DNA of 55,692 nucleotides, taken from the NCBI GenBank assembly GCA_026394765.1, contig JAPKXQ010000101.1, positions 1 through 55,692 of the forward strand, given 5' to 3'. The translations under genes and the position numbers were made by a program. The notes beneath the pieces are model-generated. The model made no database searches. It was not told where the DNA came from and was given only the letters and a program-made list of their open reading frames with translations. The stretch comes from Methanomicrobiales archaeon (lineage in GTDB: Archaea > Halobacteriota > Methanomicrobia > Methanomicrobiales > Methanospirillaceae). The first letter of the stretch is position 1, and every line of letters begins with the position of its first letter. Below are positions 45,520 to 54,125 of the stretch, in pieces.

Positions 45520-45645
45520 GAACTGACAGAATCCATCAATGATGAGTGGCACCGGGTCAAGACGGTCATAAATGGCTACAAAGATGGCGACTTCACACAG
45601 GCGATGAAAGCCGACGGCATATCAAACTCTGATGAATATCATTAG
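45520..45645 (+). pseudogene. Decayed gene tail, family unknown
   Basis: An open frame of 41 codons with no start codon of its own at the beginning, ending TAG at 45643. Codon use is typical of the host (GTC, GGC, GAC, GCC), unlike the AT-rich flanks. It reads NDEWHRVKTVINGYKDGDF and continues to SNSDEY. An in-frame TAA lies just upstream (45517). Family not recognised. Confidence 0.35.
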
Positions 45646-45745
45646 ATATGTTAGGACCGCGGAAAATTACCTTTCTCTCCTATCAAGACCACAAGCCAGA
45701 CACATCTACTACCCATTTACGAAAAAAAATGCCCCGGGGGCGAAC

Positions 45746-46645
45746 ATGAGAAAGACGACAATTCTTAAGATGATGATCAATGATCCGGAGATCCTTGTCA
45801 TTCCGGTTGTCCATGACGCGTTATGCGCACGAATCGCTGAGCAGGCTGGAATTAAAGCGGTCTTCTGCGCGGGATATGCAAATAGTGCGGCACTCCTTGG
45901 AAAACCCGATGTCTCACTCCTTACCCTGACTGAGATGGTGGAGTGTGCATCGAGGATTGTTGATGCTACCTCGCTACCCGTCTTTGTGGACGGCGATACC
46001 GGACATGGGAATGTGACAAATGTCATCCGGACCGTCAAGCTCTTTGAAAAAGCGGGTGCTGCAGGGATTTTCATCGAAGACCAGGTCTATCCGAAACGCT
46101 GCGGCCATATGGAGGGAAAGCAGGTCATCCCTCCTGATGAGATGGTCGCAAAGGTCCATGCCGCGGTAGATGCACGGGTCGATCCCGACCTTGTTATCAT
46201 GGCCCGCACCGATGCCCTTGCAGTGCATGGTTTCGATGATGCAATCGATCGGGCAAATCTCTACCGGGACGCAGGGGCTGACCTCATCTTCGTCGAAGCT
46301 CCACGGAATATCTTCGAGATGAAACGGATCTGTAGCGAGGTCAATTGCCCAACTTTTGCTAACAACATACCTGGGGGGAAGTCACCACTTCTCACTGCCA
46401 GGGAACTTGAAGAGATCGGATATGCAGTGGTTGCCGATGCAGTATCATGTACTTACACCATCGCCAAAGCCGTCCGGGACCTCTTTCGGACTCTGTCAGA
46501 GACTGGGTCTGTTGCCCCGCACCTCGGCCGCATGATGCTCTTTGATGAGTTCAACGAAATTGTAGGTCTGGAGAAGATAAGACAACAGGAAGACCATTAC
46601 TATTACGCAGGAGATATGGAGATCATAAGTAAGAATAGAGAGTGA
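45746..46645 (+). CDS. Isocitrate lyase/PEP mutase superfamily enzyme
   Basis: 299 residues. Barrel enzyme with VDGDTGHG (metal-binding Asp), FIEDQVYPKRCGH with catalytic Cys119 in the KRCGH motif, and MARTDALAVHG. The Cys places it with the lyases (methylisocitrate or 2,3-dimethylmalate lyase-like), not with PEP mutase. The substrate is probably a branched 2-hydroxy- or 2-methyl-malate or citrate. A complete methylcitrate cycle is not expected in a methanogen, and no related gene is nearby, so the role is open. The frame extends to 45632, but ATG 45746 starts the conserved part. The AT-rich decayed flank suggests an acquired gene. Confidence 0.82.
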   Translation: MRKTTILKMMINDPEILVIPVVHDALCARIAEQAGIKAVFCAGYANSAALLGKPDVSLLTLTEMVECASRIVDATSLPVFVDGDTGHGNVTNVIRTVKLFEKAGAAGIFIEDQVYPKRCGHMEGKQVIPPDEMVAKVHAAVDARVDPDLVIMARTDALAVHGFDDAIDRANLYRDAGADLIFVEAPRNIFEMKRICSEVNCPTFANNIPGGKSPLLTARELEEIGYAVVADAVSCTYTIAKAVRDLFRTLSETGSVAPHLGRMMLFDEFNEIVGLEKIRQQEDHYYYAGDMEIISKNRE

Positions 46646-46676
46646 TATCCCCCCGCTCCCAGTGGGTGGGTATGAA

Positions 46677-47381
46677 ATGATCACCCAAAAGCAATATCTT
46701 CTATTCCACACCTGCGCTATGGGAACTGGTCTGATATCTACAAAGGGGGGGAGATGCAGATCTTATCTCCACGTAATGCCACACAGCCGCAATGCGGATG
46801 AAGATGCACGCCGCAGGGTCGAAGAAGCAGTCTTCAGACTAGGAGAGTCCCGTACGAAGGGGGACCTTGGGCAAGCCGTTGGATGCGAGGTAATAAAGTT
46901 CTCTCTCCAGGAGCTTCAGGTTATCGGGGGCAGGATGGCAAACGAGGTGAATAAGTTACCTTCACCTTACAGGGAGAAGATCCGCCCCTACTTCACTGAG
47001 CAGCTCTTCGGAATGCACCACCGGCTGCTCACCATGTACCACTCAGGGTACCTGATGAAGATGCATGAACCGATCGCAGACTTTGCGGCCTTCCAAAAGT
47101 TCCTGGCTGTGGTCCCGGATGGGTGCTTCGGGAGCCCCAGTGACATGGGGACAGAGTTTCGGTTCGGAGAGCCCATCCGATCTCTCTTCTACTACCTGAT
47201 CTCAGCATTTGCGATGTTTGTCCTGGATGAGCCCGGACACCCGGTGAAGATGCCTTTCCCCGGGGGTTTTATGGTGGAGCGACGGGGGTCCAGTTATTAC
47301 TGTCCTATCCGGGATAAAGAAGAGGACATCCCTTTCTCAATCTGCAATTTCTGCCCTGCACAGCAGATGGAGGGAGTATAG
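46677..47381 (+). CDS. DUF2115 (UPF0305) family protein
   Basis: 234 residues from ATG 46677, which follows GGTGGG by six bases; a GTG at 46662 and ATGs at 46719 and 46776 are alternatives. The C-terminal part carries the family pattern: FPGGFMVERRGSSYYCPIRD, then FSICNFCPAQQ with three Cys that could bind a metal. The family is nearly restricted to methanogens and its function is unknown. The first 40 residues look unconserved. It lies 31 bases after the lyase gene on the same strand. Confidence 0.82.
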   Translation: MITQKQYLLFHTCAMGTGLISTKGGRCRSYLHVMPHSRNADEDARRRVEEAVFRLGESRTKGDLGQAVGCEVIKFSLQELQVIGGRMANEVNKLPSPYREKIRPYFTEQLFGMHHRLLTMYHSGYLMKMHEPIADFAAFQKFLAVVPDGCFGSPSDMGTEFRFGEPIRSLFYYLISAFAMFVLDEPGHPVKMPFPGGFMVERRGSSYYCPIRDKEEDIPFSICNFCPAQQMEGV

Positions 47382-48074
47382 GGGAGAGATATCATGCCCA
47401 TGGTGACAGCTCACTGGTTCCCTGGAGGGAGAGACTTATGCATTGAGGTATCAGTCACCTGGGTTGGATCTGTCGCGTCATCCACCTGAATGAGAAGAAT
47501 TCATTTGTTATCGGTTAGGTCAGAATTCTATTATCTGGGCTATTTCTGATCAACAGAACACCCGGGGTTTGATCTTTCATATCCTACTCATTCTCAATTC
47601 GATTGCCTTCAAATCCACATCAAGTTCTGTAATTAATGCCGTACCGATGAGGAGTCGAATTGTACTAACTACACCAGTAAAACATCATCAACAACCCACA
47701 GTCTAATTTTGCTTGACTGATCGCTAGGTTCTTCTTTAGGGTATAGATGTGAAATGAAGACAGGATACTTCTTTGGGAGTGACTCCCAATGGAGGAATCC
47801 CTGCTGCTACATACTCATAACTGGGGGATTAAGGGTAAGCCCATCTTTCCCCCCCAAAATCACCAGCAATATACTTCAAACGATCCTCACGTCATTTCCG
47901 AGTCAGATGCTGCGAATTTCCAGGAAACTATCCTTTTCCTGATTTCGGAATAAAAGAATTTACCTGGGGTATCTTCGAGATGATTGGGTATTAATCCCGA
48001 TAATTTTTCTTGCTGAAGGGAGATGTGTATAATCAACCCTTTAACAACAGACAATATATCTCAATTGTGTGCAC
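47382..48074. other. AT-rich intergenic region
   Basis: About 690 bases with no supported gene. A 62-codon plus-strand frame (47754-47942) and a short minus-strand frame ending near 47577 lack motifs. Codon use and composition look non-coding or decayed. Confidence 0.45.
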
Positions 48075-48523
48075 TCATTTGCTTATTCTCTCATCAATCC
48101 TATTCAGATTATCGAGAATATCCTTCACAAATATGGTGCTTGCTGTACTACCCGGAATCAGTACAGTGGTGGTTGCATTCATTTGATCATTAATCCTCGT
48201 AATCTCTTTTCTGATCTCATTTGATGTATCGCCATCTTCGCTTTTACTACCGCGTTATCTGCAATGGCCTTATTTGCCTCTGTTATAGCCCTAATAGCAC
48301 GGGCATCTGCGGGTACACGTCCAAAGTAGTACCCAAGGACCACTCCTGCAAGACCTGTAAGGATCACCAAGAGGTCTTTTGCGTCGGTAATCTTTAATGG
48401 ATCACCCACGTATCCGGCAACAATCCCGAAAAATAAGAGCGTGGCACCGATAATTGCGAAGGCAATCACTGCGGTAACCCCTTCCTTGAATAATAACAAC
48501 CACTCCTGAAATGTCAATACCAT
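48075..48523 (-). pseudogene. Two-helix membrane protein with a frameshift
   Basis: The start frame gives 114 residues: two membrane helices (about 15-38 and 50-68, GVTAVIAFAIIGATLLFFGI and LLVILTGLAGVVLGYYFGRV) and a helical tail, stopping at 48179. The next frame continues without a stop from about 48243 to 48075 and encodes 55 further residues: SEDGDTSNEIRKEITRINDQ, then STIFVKDILDNLNRIDERIS. One extra A in the AAAA run (plus strand TTTT, 48242-48245) would join them into a 149-residue protein with a long amphipathic cytosolic end. It may be a sequencing error, a recent mutation, phase variation or programmed slippage. Family not recognised. Confidence 0.65.
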
Positions 48524-48756
48524 AAGTAATCCCGTTATAATTAGTTTCTTACTTTAGTAAAAATATATTCGTCTCATCCTATAAGATTACATTCCTTCAG
48601 ATGCCCCCGTTATACTACCACTGCCTGGGCTCTTTGAATTTATTGGTGTGGCATTCAGATGAGCAATTACCTAATATAAGTAACCTAAGCCTAATCGTTC
48701 ATTGTTTTGCATTCAATTTTAATTTTCTCAAAAAAACTGTTTTCCAATAAACCTCC

Positions 48757-49677
48757 TCACGTCGGGTCTGGCATCTTCTGCGCAAGGTAGTAGCCATGAA
48801 CCGCAAATATGAGATATATAGGGAGAAAGAGTGCATAGGAGGTGTTTTCATCCATCATAGAAAAAGTCCAGAGGGTGAGGTACACATCCATCTGGAAGAG
48901 GAGGACACCCCACCAACGGCCGAGGTAGAGATAACCCATCCCAGGAAGGAGGAAGTTAAGAAGTGCAGTGACTGCAGGGCTCTTCTGGGCCCGTGGCCTC
49001 ATGGCGAGAGCCCGGGGGATGGACATCAGGGGCACACCTGCCTCCGGAGCGACCAGTACCGCCTGCCATCTGACCTCATCACGATCATCTGCAATGCACT
49101 TGAGGAGGAGAGGGACTGCGCCAGGGTCTCCGACCTTTCCCAGGACCTCCGCTGCCTTTCGCCTGATTGATGGGTCTCTATCTGTCACTGCGAGTGAAAG
49201 TGCGGGCAGAGAGGCCGCCCCAAGATCAGCAAGGGCATCCCATTTCTGTTGTGCCCCCCAAAAAAGGGCAACTTCGAAGTCTCCATGAGCGGTCCATCCA
49301 AGAGTTATGAGTGAGAGCGCAGCCCCGTGCCTCACATAGGAGCTGGCATCTTCCAGTGCAAAACGGAGCGGTGGGATAACAGAATGGTCGGAGAAAGACC
49401 CAAGGGCAAGAGCAGCTGCCCATCGCACCTCTTCTCGCTCGTCGTGAATCGCTTCGGTGAGGGGGTCGATCGCTCTTACATCCCTGATGCGTCCTAAAAC
49501 CCCCGCTACCCCGATCCTTTCAGATGGACTCCCACTCCGGAGAGCGTTGATGAGGGGCGAAATGGCAGACTCCCCGGCCCTTGCCAACATATCAGCCGCT
49601 TCATCTGCACTGGCAGGATCGTCCTGACCGAGACTTCGGATCTGTGCCTCTATTGAATTACCCGGATATATGATCAT
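48757..49677 (-). CDS. HEAT-repeat protein with TM2-like membrane end (B)
   Basis: 306 residues. Residues 15-220 are PBS-lyase/HEAT-type helical repeats (DEREEVRWAAALALGSFSD; DRDPSIRRKAAEVLGKVGD), a protein-binding scaffold. From about 235 comes a hydrophobic end, LLNFLLPGMGYLYLGRWWGV plus two helices, resembling the TM2 domain. The same end occurs in the neighbouring gene, so the two are paralogs. ATG 49677 is chosen because GGGTGATC lies six bases upstream; a GTG at 49680 is possible. It starts within a few bases of the stop of gene A. Repeats without a catalytic motif suggest assembly or sensing at the membrane. Confidence 0.8.
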   Translation of the reverse strand: MIIYPGNSIEAQIRSLGQDDPASADEAADMLARAGESAISPLINALRSGSPSERIGVAGVLGRIRDVRAIDPLTEAIHDEREEVRWAAALALGSFSDHSVIPPLRFALEDASSYVRHGAALSLITLGWTAHGDFEVALFWGAQQKWDALADLGAASLPALSLAVTDRDPSIRRKAAEVLGKVGDPGAVPLLLKCIADDRDEVRWQAVLVAPEAGVPLMSIPRALAMRPRAQKSPAVTALLNFLLPGMGYLYLGRWWGVLLFQMDVYLTLWTFSMMDENTSYALFLPIYLIFAVHGYYLAQKMPDPT

Positions 49678-49683
49678 CACAGA

Positions 49684-50652
49684 TCACCCTTCAAGAGGAG
49701 GTATTCGTCTGGCAAGGGTCCAGGCATGGAGTCCAAGCAAGATCCCAATGCAGTACGAGCTGATCATAGGGATGAGGGGGCCGAGAAGGAGGGAGGCGAT
49801 CAGGACTGTGGTAAGGTTTGCCTGAAAGATGAGGAACCCATACCAGGCGCCAAGGTAGTTGTAGCCCAGACCAGGGAAGAAGATATTCAGGACCAGCGCG
49901 TACCTGGGTTCCTTCGCCCACCGACGCCCCTGCCAGACGCCTGCCGGAATTATCGACCAGGGCACATCGAACTTTTGGAGTGCCCCAAGGACCCTGCTAC
50001 GCAGTTCACGTCGTGGTTCAGCAAGGAGGATCTTTAGTGAGTCAGGAGGCAGTACACCCCCTATAATGGCTAAGACTTCAAGTGCCTTGGTCCGGAAAGG
50101 ACCATCCCCCCATCTGATAAGGGACTGGAGGGGAACTACCGCGTCCTTTCCACACATAGCCACCTCCTCCCACTGTCCCAGGGCGATCAGGAACCATACC
50201 CTCTCTTCTCCATCTGGAGGCTCGAGTCCGGAGTACAACAGGTTCCATGCCGCTGCCAGCCTCACATATTTGTCTGGGTCTTGGAGTGCCCTGATAAGAG
50301 CCTCCCTTGCAAGTCCCTCGCCCTCACCCTCAATGGCGAGAGCCGCTGCACACCTCACCTCATAGCTCTCATCATCTGAGAGGAGGCACATGAGATTCGA
50401 ATTGCATGCGGGATCTGGGGATCTCTCCAGTGACTCGATAGCCCCGATCCGCATCTCCAGGGTGCGGGATTGCAGTGACTCAAGAAGTACAACCCGGCGC
50501 AAGTCGCCAAGGCTGGAGAGTGCTGAAGAAGCATCATCCCGGACTTTTGGTTCAGGAGAGGCAAGGAGAGAGGCAAGGCGCCTTGCACCCCGTTTCCGGG
50601 TGATCTGGCCCACCTTGTCCTGAACAACTGGCATGCATCTACCCCATGTCAT
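49684..50652 (-). CDS. HEAT-repeat protein with TM2-like membrane end (A)
   Basis: 322 residues from ATG 50652 (ATG 50634 and TTG 50661 are alternatives). HEAT-like repeats fill about residues 15-225 (SPEPKVRDDASSALSSLGD; DDESYEVRCAAALAIEGEG; DPDKYVRLAAAWNLLYSG). The end is LVLNIFFPGLGYNYLGAWYG, then two membrane helices, matching its neighbour. The shared PGxGYxYLGxWxG pattern is the strongest link. It lies 27 bases after the large surface protein gene and a few bases before gene B, so all three are probably one transcript. Confidence 0.8.
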   Translation of the reverse strand: MTWGRCMPVVQDKVGQITRKRGARRLASLLASPEPKVRDDASSALSSLGDLRRVVLLESLQSRTLEMRIGAIESLERSPDPACNSNLMCLLSDDESYEVRCAAALAIEGEGEGLAREALIRALQDPDKYVRLAAAWNLLYSGLEPPDGEERVWFLIALGQWEEVAMCGKDAVVPLQSLIRWGDGPFRTKALEVLAIIGGVLPPDSLKILLAEPRRELRSRVLGALQKFDVPWSIIPAGVWQGRRWAKEPRYALVLNIFFPGLGYNYLGAWYGFLIFQANLTTVLIASLLLGPLIPMISSYCIGILLGLHAWTLARRIPPLEG

Positions 50653-50679
50653 ATCGGTCAATCCAGGTGGACGCCAATA

Positions 50680-53600
50680 TTAGAAACTCCGCCTACGTGA
50701 CAGTATGATCACTACAAGCAGGATCCCAGCAGCGAGTAGGGGAATCGTTCTTAAGACCAATAGTCCTGCATCGGCAGCGGCAACTAATGAGGGGTTCTCC
50801 AAACTATTGCCAGTTTGAGGGGTGGGGACTGAAGTGGCTGGCAGAGGAGGCTCTGCTGTTACCTGCTCGGGTGCTGCTCTCTTTTCGTCACTGCCCTTGT
50901 CAGTACTCATCTCAACTATTGGCTGGGGTTCACCCTGTAAGGTGGAATGGGATCCATCCTCTGGTTCAGCCTGCATAACCTGGGCAGGTGGTGAAGTCAC
51001 GCTACCTCCCCCCCCACCTCCTCCACTGCCACTTCCCATGTTTCTCTTTCCAACACTCCTGTAGAGCATCTGGAGCGGGTTCTCTGACTTCGTGAGGCCT
51101 GCGAGGGTGAAGGTTGAGAGACCAACAGGTGAGGATACTTGGAATGTGTCCAAGTCATTTTTGTCATCATGCCCAAGAAATGTCGTGGGAATTACCATGC
51201 TGGTGCCCTGTCCGAGTGTGCGAAGGATCCATACACTACCCCTTGAACTCCCAGTTGCCCGGTCGACCTGGCAGTTATTTACAACCCATCTACTGTTAAT
51301 GCTCATCGAAAGGGTTGCATTGCAGTCTGGGACATTATCGGTATCAAACTGTAGTGCCCACCCCGTTGCACTGATCCCTGAGAAATCGGAGGTATATACT
51401 GCAGGAAGAAGGAGTCTGTACTCTTCCTCTCTGATCTCTCCATATGCAGTGGTGAGGACTTCTCCACCATAAGGGAGTGTTGGGAGTTCCAGTGAGTACT
51501 GGAACGTGCACCCAGGACCGAGAAGGGGTGGCAGGTCATTTGGTGTGATGGCATCAGAGTTGATCACCACCCCGGATAGCAAGCCGGAGAGATTGCCCCC
51601 CTCATCTTTAGAGAATCCTGCTTCATGAGCATAAAGGTCTAACGATGCAATTCCTTGCGAGGGTCTTGGGATGAGTCGGATGTGGGTCGGAGTAATATCA
51701 GGATCAAAGGTCACGTTGCCAGAGAAGGTGGAGTTCACTGTGAGGAACGGAGTCCCGTTCTCTTCTGTTTGGATGACCCCGGTCATCTCTTCAATCCTCA
51801 TGATATGGGTACCGTTCCTCACGGATATACCGCCATTCACAGTCCAATTGCCCTCACCATATGCGTTTCCTGCGGTGAGTGTCACGGTATAGGTCCCGGG
51901 GGTGAGATATGTGTGGAAAGGGTTCTGAATATCTGATCTCCCTCCATCTCCAAATGACCAGTTCCAACGGGTAGGTGTGCCTTTTGAGGTATCATTGAAT
52001 GCCACAGTCATTGGGGCGCATCCTGCCGTGACGTTCTGGACGAACGACACTAGCGGGGCCATATTCACCGTGATAAGCCCTTCTTGTTCCCTCCGGTCCC
52101 TGCAGGACGCGGTATTGACCGTAAGAGCGACGTTGTAGCGACCCGGGACCGTGTAGGTGTGAGACGGTGAGAGTTCATGGGATCTGGAGCCATCGCCAAA
52201 ATCCCATGTGACCAGAACATCATTATAGGTGGATCTTGTGGAGAAGTTCACCTTTAATGGGGCTTCTCCAGTCATCCGGTCTGCGATGAAATCTGCCATC
52301 GGGCAGGTCTCGGTAGTACCAAGGGTTACAAGGGTTATTGATGAAATCCCTCCTGCCCGCTCCTCCCAGACAATACGGTTATTTCCTGCGGCAGGCGCCG
52401 AGATGACGCCAGAATCCTCTAATGGGGAGAGTGTCACTAGTGATGAGAAAGGCCAGGTACCTGCTTTGACTGTTGTGGCAATGCCCGAATTTTCCAGGAA
52501 TACAAGGATACCGTCTCTGAGTGAGGGTCTGGTCTGCTCGACACCGGCCCCCGGAGAGAGCAATAACGTCCTGTTCTCTGATAGGTTGTAGATATTGACG
52601 GATCTTGTCCCAAAACGATCATCAGTCCATGCGATAAGGTCTCCTGATACTGCAGGGTCGGCCTGGTTGGATCCATCAGTTCCTTCTGTGATGCGGGTGT
52701 GCCTACCATTTGAGGTATCATATGCCATGATGTCATATCCCTGCCCCCCTGCATCGGTGATATAGACTATCATTGTACCGTCAATTACCGCGCCCCATTC
52801 GTTCGAGGTCTCGGTCCCGGGAGTGAGGATAAATACGCTCATATCACTGATATTTGCGACATAGACATCCCTGGTGCCGGCTATCAAGTCTTCTCCGGTA
52901 TAGACGACAGTATCACCACAGATAGCAGGAGATGAAGGGTTGTAAGGTGAATCCAGAGGTGTGATGACCAGATCAGAACTACCGGCAAGATCAATATACC
53001 TGATAGATGCTGGATAGGTAGTCATATCGGTATAGATGAGATGACTCCCTGATATGGCAGGTTCGAGTTCATCGGTGGTGGTGGTCCGGGTAAGGACCCG
53101 TTCCTCACCTGAGGTGGCATTGTAGAGGACGAGGTCATAGCTCGAATTGTTATACCCGGCCCAGACGATCAGGTCCCCTGATGTTACTGGGGTGATCTGG
53201 TCCTCTCCAGGCCGGCCATAGGATATCCGGGTCCTAGTATAGGGTTTACCAGAGGCATTGCCAATTACATGCACTGATGAGTTCTCGCAGCACCCATAAC
53301 CCCCAGAATCACCCCCTTCCCCACAATCAAGAGAGAGACAGGTGATGTAATCCCCCTCACGGGTGTAGAGATGAGAGGGCATGCTCTCATTGGAGTAGGA
53401 CCCATCACCGAAGTCCCATTCAGGACGACCTCCCTCACATCCCCCCTTGTATGAAAAGTTTACAAGTAGGGGCGCATAGCCCTCGCCCGGAGAGAGGTAG
53501 ATATGGCAGGAAGAGGTCTCGTTTTCTCCATCATCCGGTAGAGTTGTGGTGTTTCCACCCACCGTTACTCTGACATCTGTTGGGGTATCAAGAGGGATCT

Positions 53601-54033
53601 CACCTGATGGACTGGAGAGATTTGACCAAGTCAATGAGAGTGAAGTCTCCCCCGGGGTAATCCCTTTAATAGAGAGGATAAAGAGGGGGACTGGTGGGGA
53701 TAGGGGGGATGTATTGTCCCAAAAAAAGTTTCCCTTCACTAATTCACCCTTTTCTGAGATCTCTACTGACTCATTGCAGGTGGAATTGGGAAAAGTATGC
53801 CATGTATCGATGACTGCAACATCAGGATCATCTATCCTGAACAAGAGTTCAATGCCAGATGCATCATCACCGGAACATGCAAGAAATATTGCTAAATCTG
53901 CACTCTCACCAGGTGCTGGAATGAAGAGTGAAGATGTATTGGTATTGAGCATGGATGACCCGGTCCCAGTGGCACCCGCTTCTATACCACATACCAGGGT
54001 GAGAACGATTGTCAACGCACATAAGAATTTCAT
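50680..54033 (-). CDS. Large surface protein: cohesin-like, propeller, three PKD domains, membrane anchor
   Basis: 1117 residues. Signal peptide KFLCALTIVLTLVCGIEAGA. Residues 30-165 resemble a cohesin/bacterial Ig-like sandwich. PKD domains lie at about 175-257 (WDFGDGSYS), 580-655 (WDFGDGSRSHELSPSHTY) and 657-740 (WSFGDGGRSDIQNPFHTY). Between the first two are about six TolB-like propeller units (SGDLIVW, YDIMAYDTSNG, SGDLIAWTDDRFG). A beta-rich domain with VGLSTFTLAGL (740-1010), a Gly and Pro/Glu/Thr linker and a final helix LLVLRTIPLLAAGILLVVII complete it. ATG 54033 follows GGGTGT by seven bases. Many Asn-x-Ser/Thr sites suggest glycosylation. It looks like an adhesin or ligand-binding protein. 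The two HEAT-TM2 genes follow on the same strand; the calpain gene lies 92 bases upstream. Confidence 0.85.
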   Translation of the reverse strand: MKFLCALTIVLTLVCGIEAGATGTGSSMLNTNTSSLFIPAPGESADLAIFLACSGDDASGIELLFRIDDPDVAVIDTWHTFPNSTCNESVEISEKGELVKGNFFWDNTSPLSPPVPLFILSIKGITPGETSLSLTWSNLSSPSGEIPLDTPTDVRVTVGGNTTTLPDDGENETSSCHIYLSPGEGYAPLLVNFSYKGGCEGGRPEWDFGDGSYSNESMPSHLYTREGDYITCLSLDCGEGGDSGGYGCCENSSVHVIGNASGKPYTRTRISYGRPGEDQITPVTSGDLIVWAGYNNSSYDLVLYNATSGEERVLTRTTTTDELEPAISGSHLIYTDMTTYPASIRYIDLAGSSDLVITPLDSPYNPSSPAICGDTVVYTGEDLIAGTRDVYVANISDMSVFILTPGTETSNEWGAVIDGTMIVYITDAGGQGYDIMAYDTSNGRHTRITEGTDGSNQADPAVSGDLIAWTDDRFGTRSVNIYNLSENRTLLLSPGAGVEQTRPSLRDGILVFLENSGIATTVKAGTWPFSSLVTLSPLEDSGVISAPAAGNNRIVWEERAGGISSITLVTLGTTETCPMADFIADRMTGEAPLKVNFSTRSTYNDVLVTWDFGDGSRSHELSPSHTYTVPGRYNVALTVNTASCRDRREQEGLITVNMAPLVSFVQNVTAGCAPMTVAFNDTSKGTPTRWNWSFGDGGRSDIQNPFHTYLTPGTYTVTLTAGNAYGEGNWTVNGGISVRNGTHIMRIEEMTGVIQTEENGTPFLTVNSTFSGNVTFDPDITPTHIRLIPRPSQGIASLDLYAHEAGFSKDEGGNLSGLLSGVVINSDAITPNDLPPLLGPGCTFQYSLELPTLPYGGEVLTTAYGEIREEEYRLLLPAVYTSDFSGISATGWALQFDTDNVPDCNATLSMSINSRWVVNNCQVDRATGSSRGSVWILRTLGQGTSMVIPTTFLGHDDKNDLDTFQVSSPVGLSTFTLAGLTKSENPLQMLYRSVGKRNMGSGSGGGGGGGSVTSPPAQVMQAEPEDGSHSTLQGEPQPIVEMSTDKGSDEKRAAPEQVTAEPPLPATSVPTPQTGNSLENPSLVAAADAGLLVLRTIPLLAAGILLVVIILSRRRSF

Positions 54034-54125
54034 TGAGAATACACCCGATATGAACAAATGACCCCCCAGGAGTGTCGAGGGGGCCTATTGTCTCTTCAGA
54101 GATATCCGAATGCCAGGAAGTATTT

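Larger units (their letters stand above)
44734..45745. other. Gene-poor region with gene remnants and palindromes
   Basis: About 1 kb without an intact gene. It contains a TIG-like coding scrap (44910-45014), copy B of a dispersed hairpin element (45061-45124), two hairpins (45425-45451 and 45466-45486) and the tail of a decayed gene (45520-45645). AT content is high. The picture is of a decaying or rearranged stretch. Confidence 0.55.

Noticed and set aside
47754-47942. Plus-strand frame of 62 codons
   Set aside because: Low-complexity translation, no ribosome-binding site, AT-rich surroundings.
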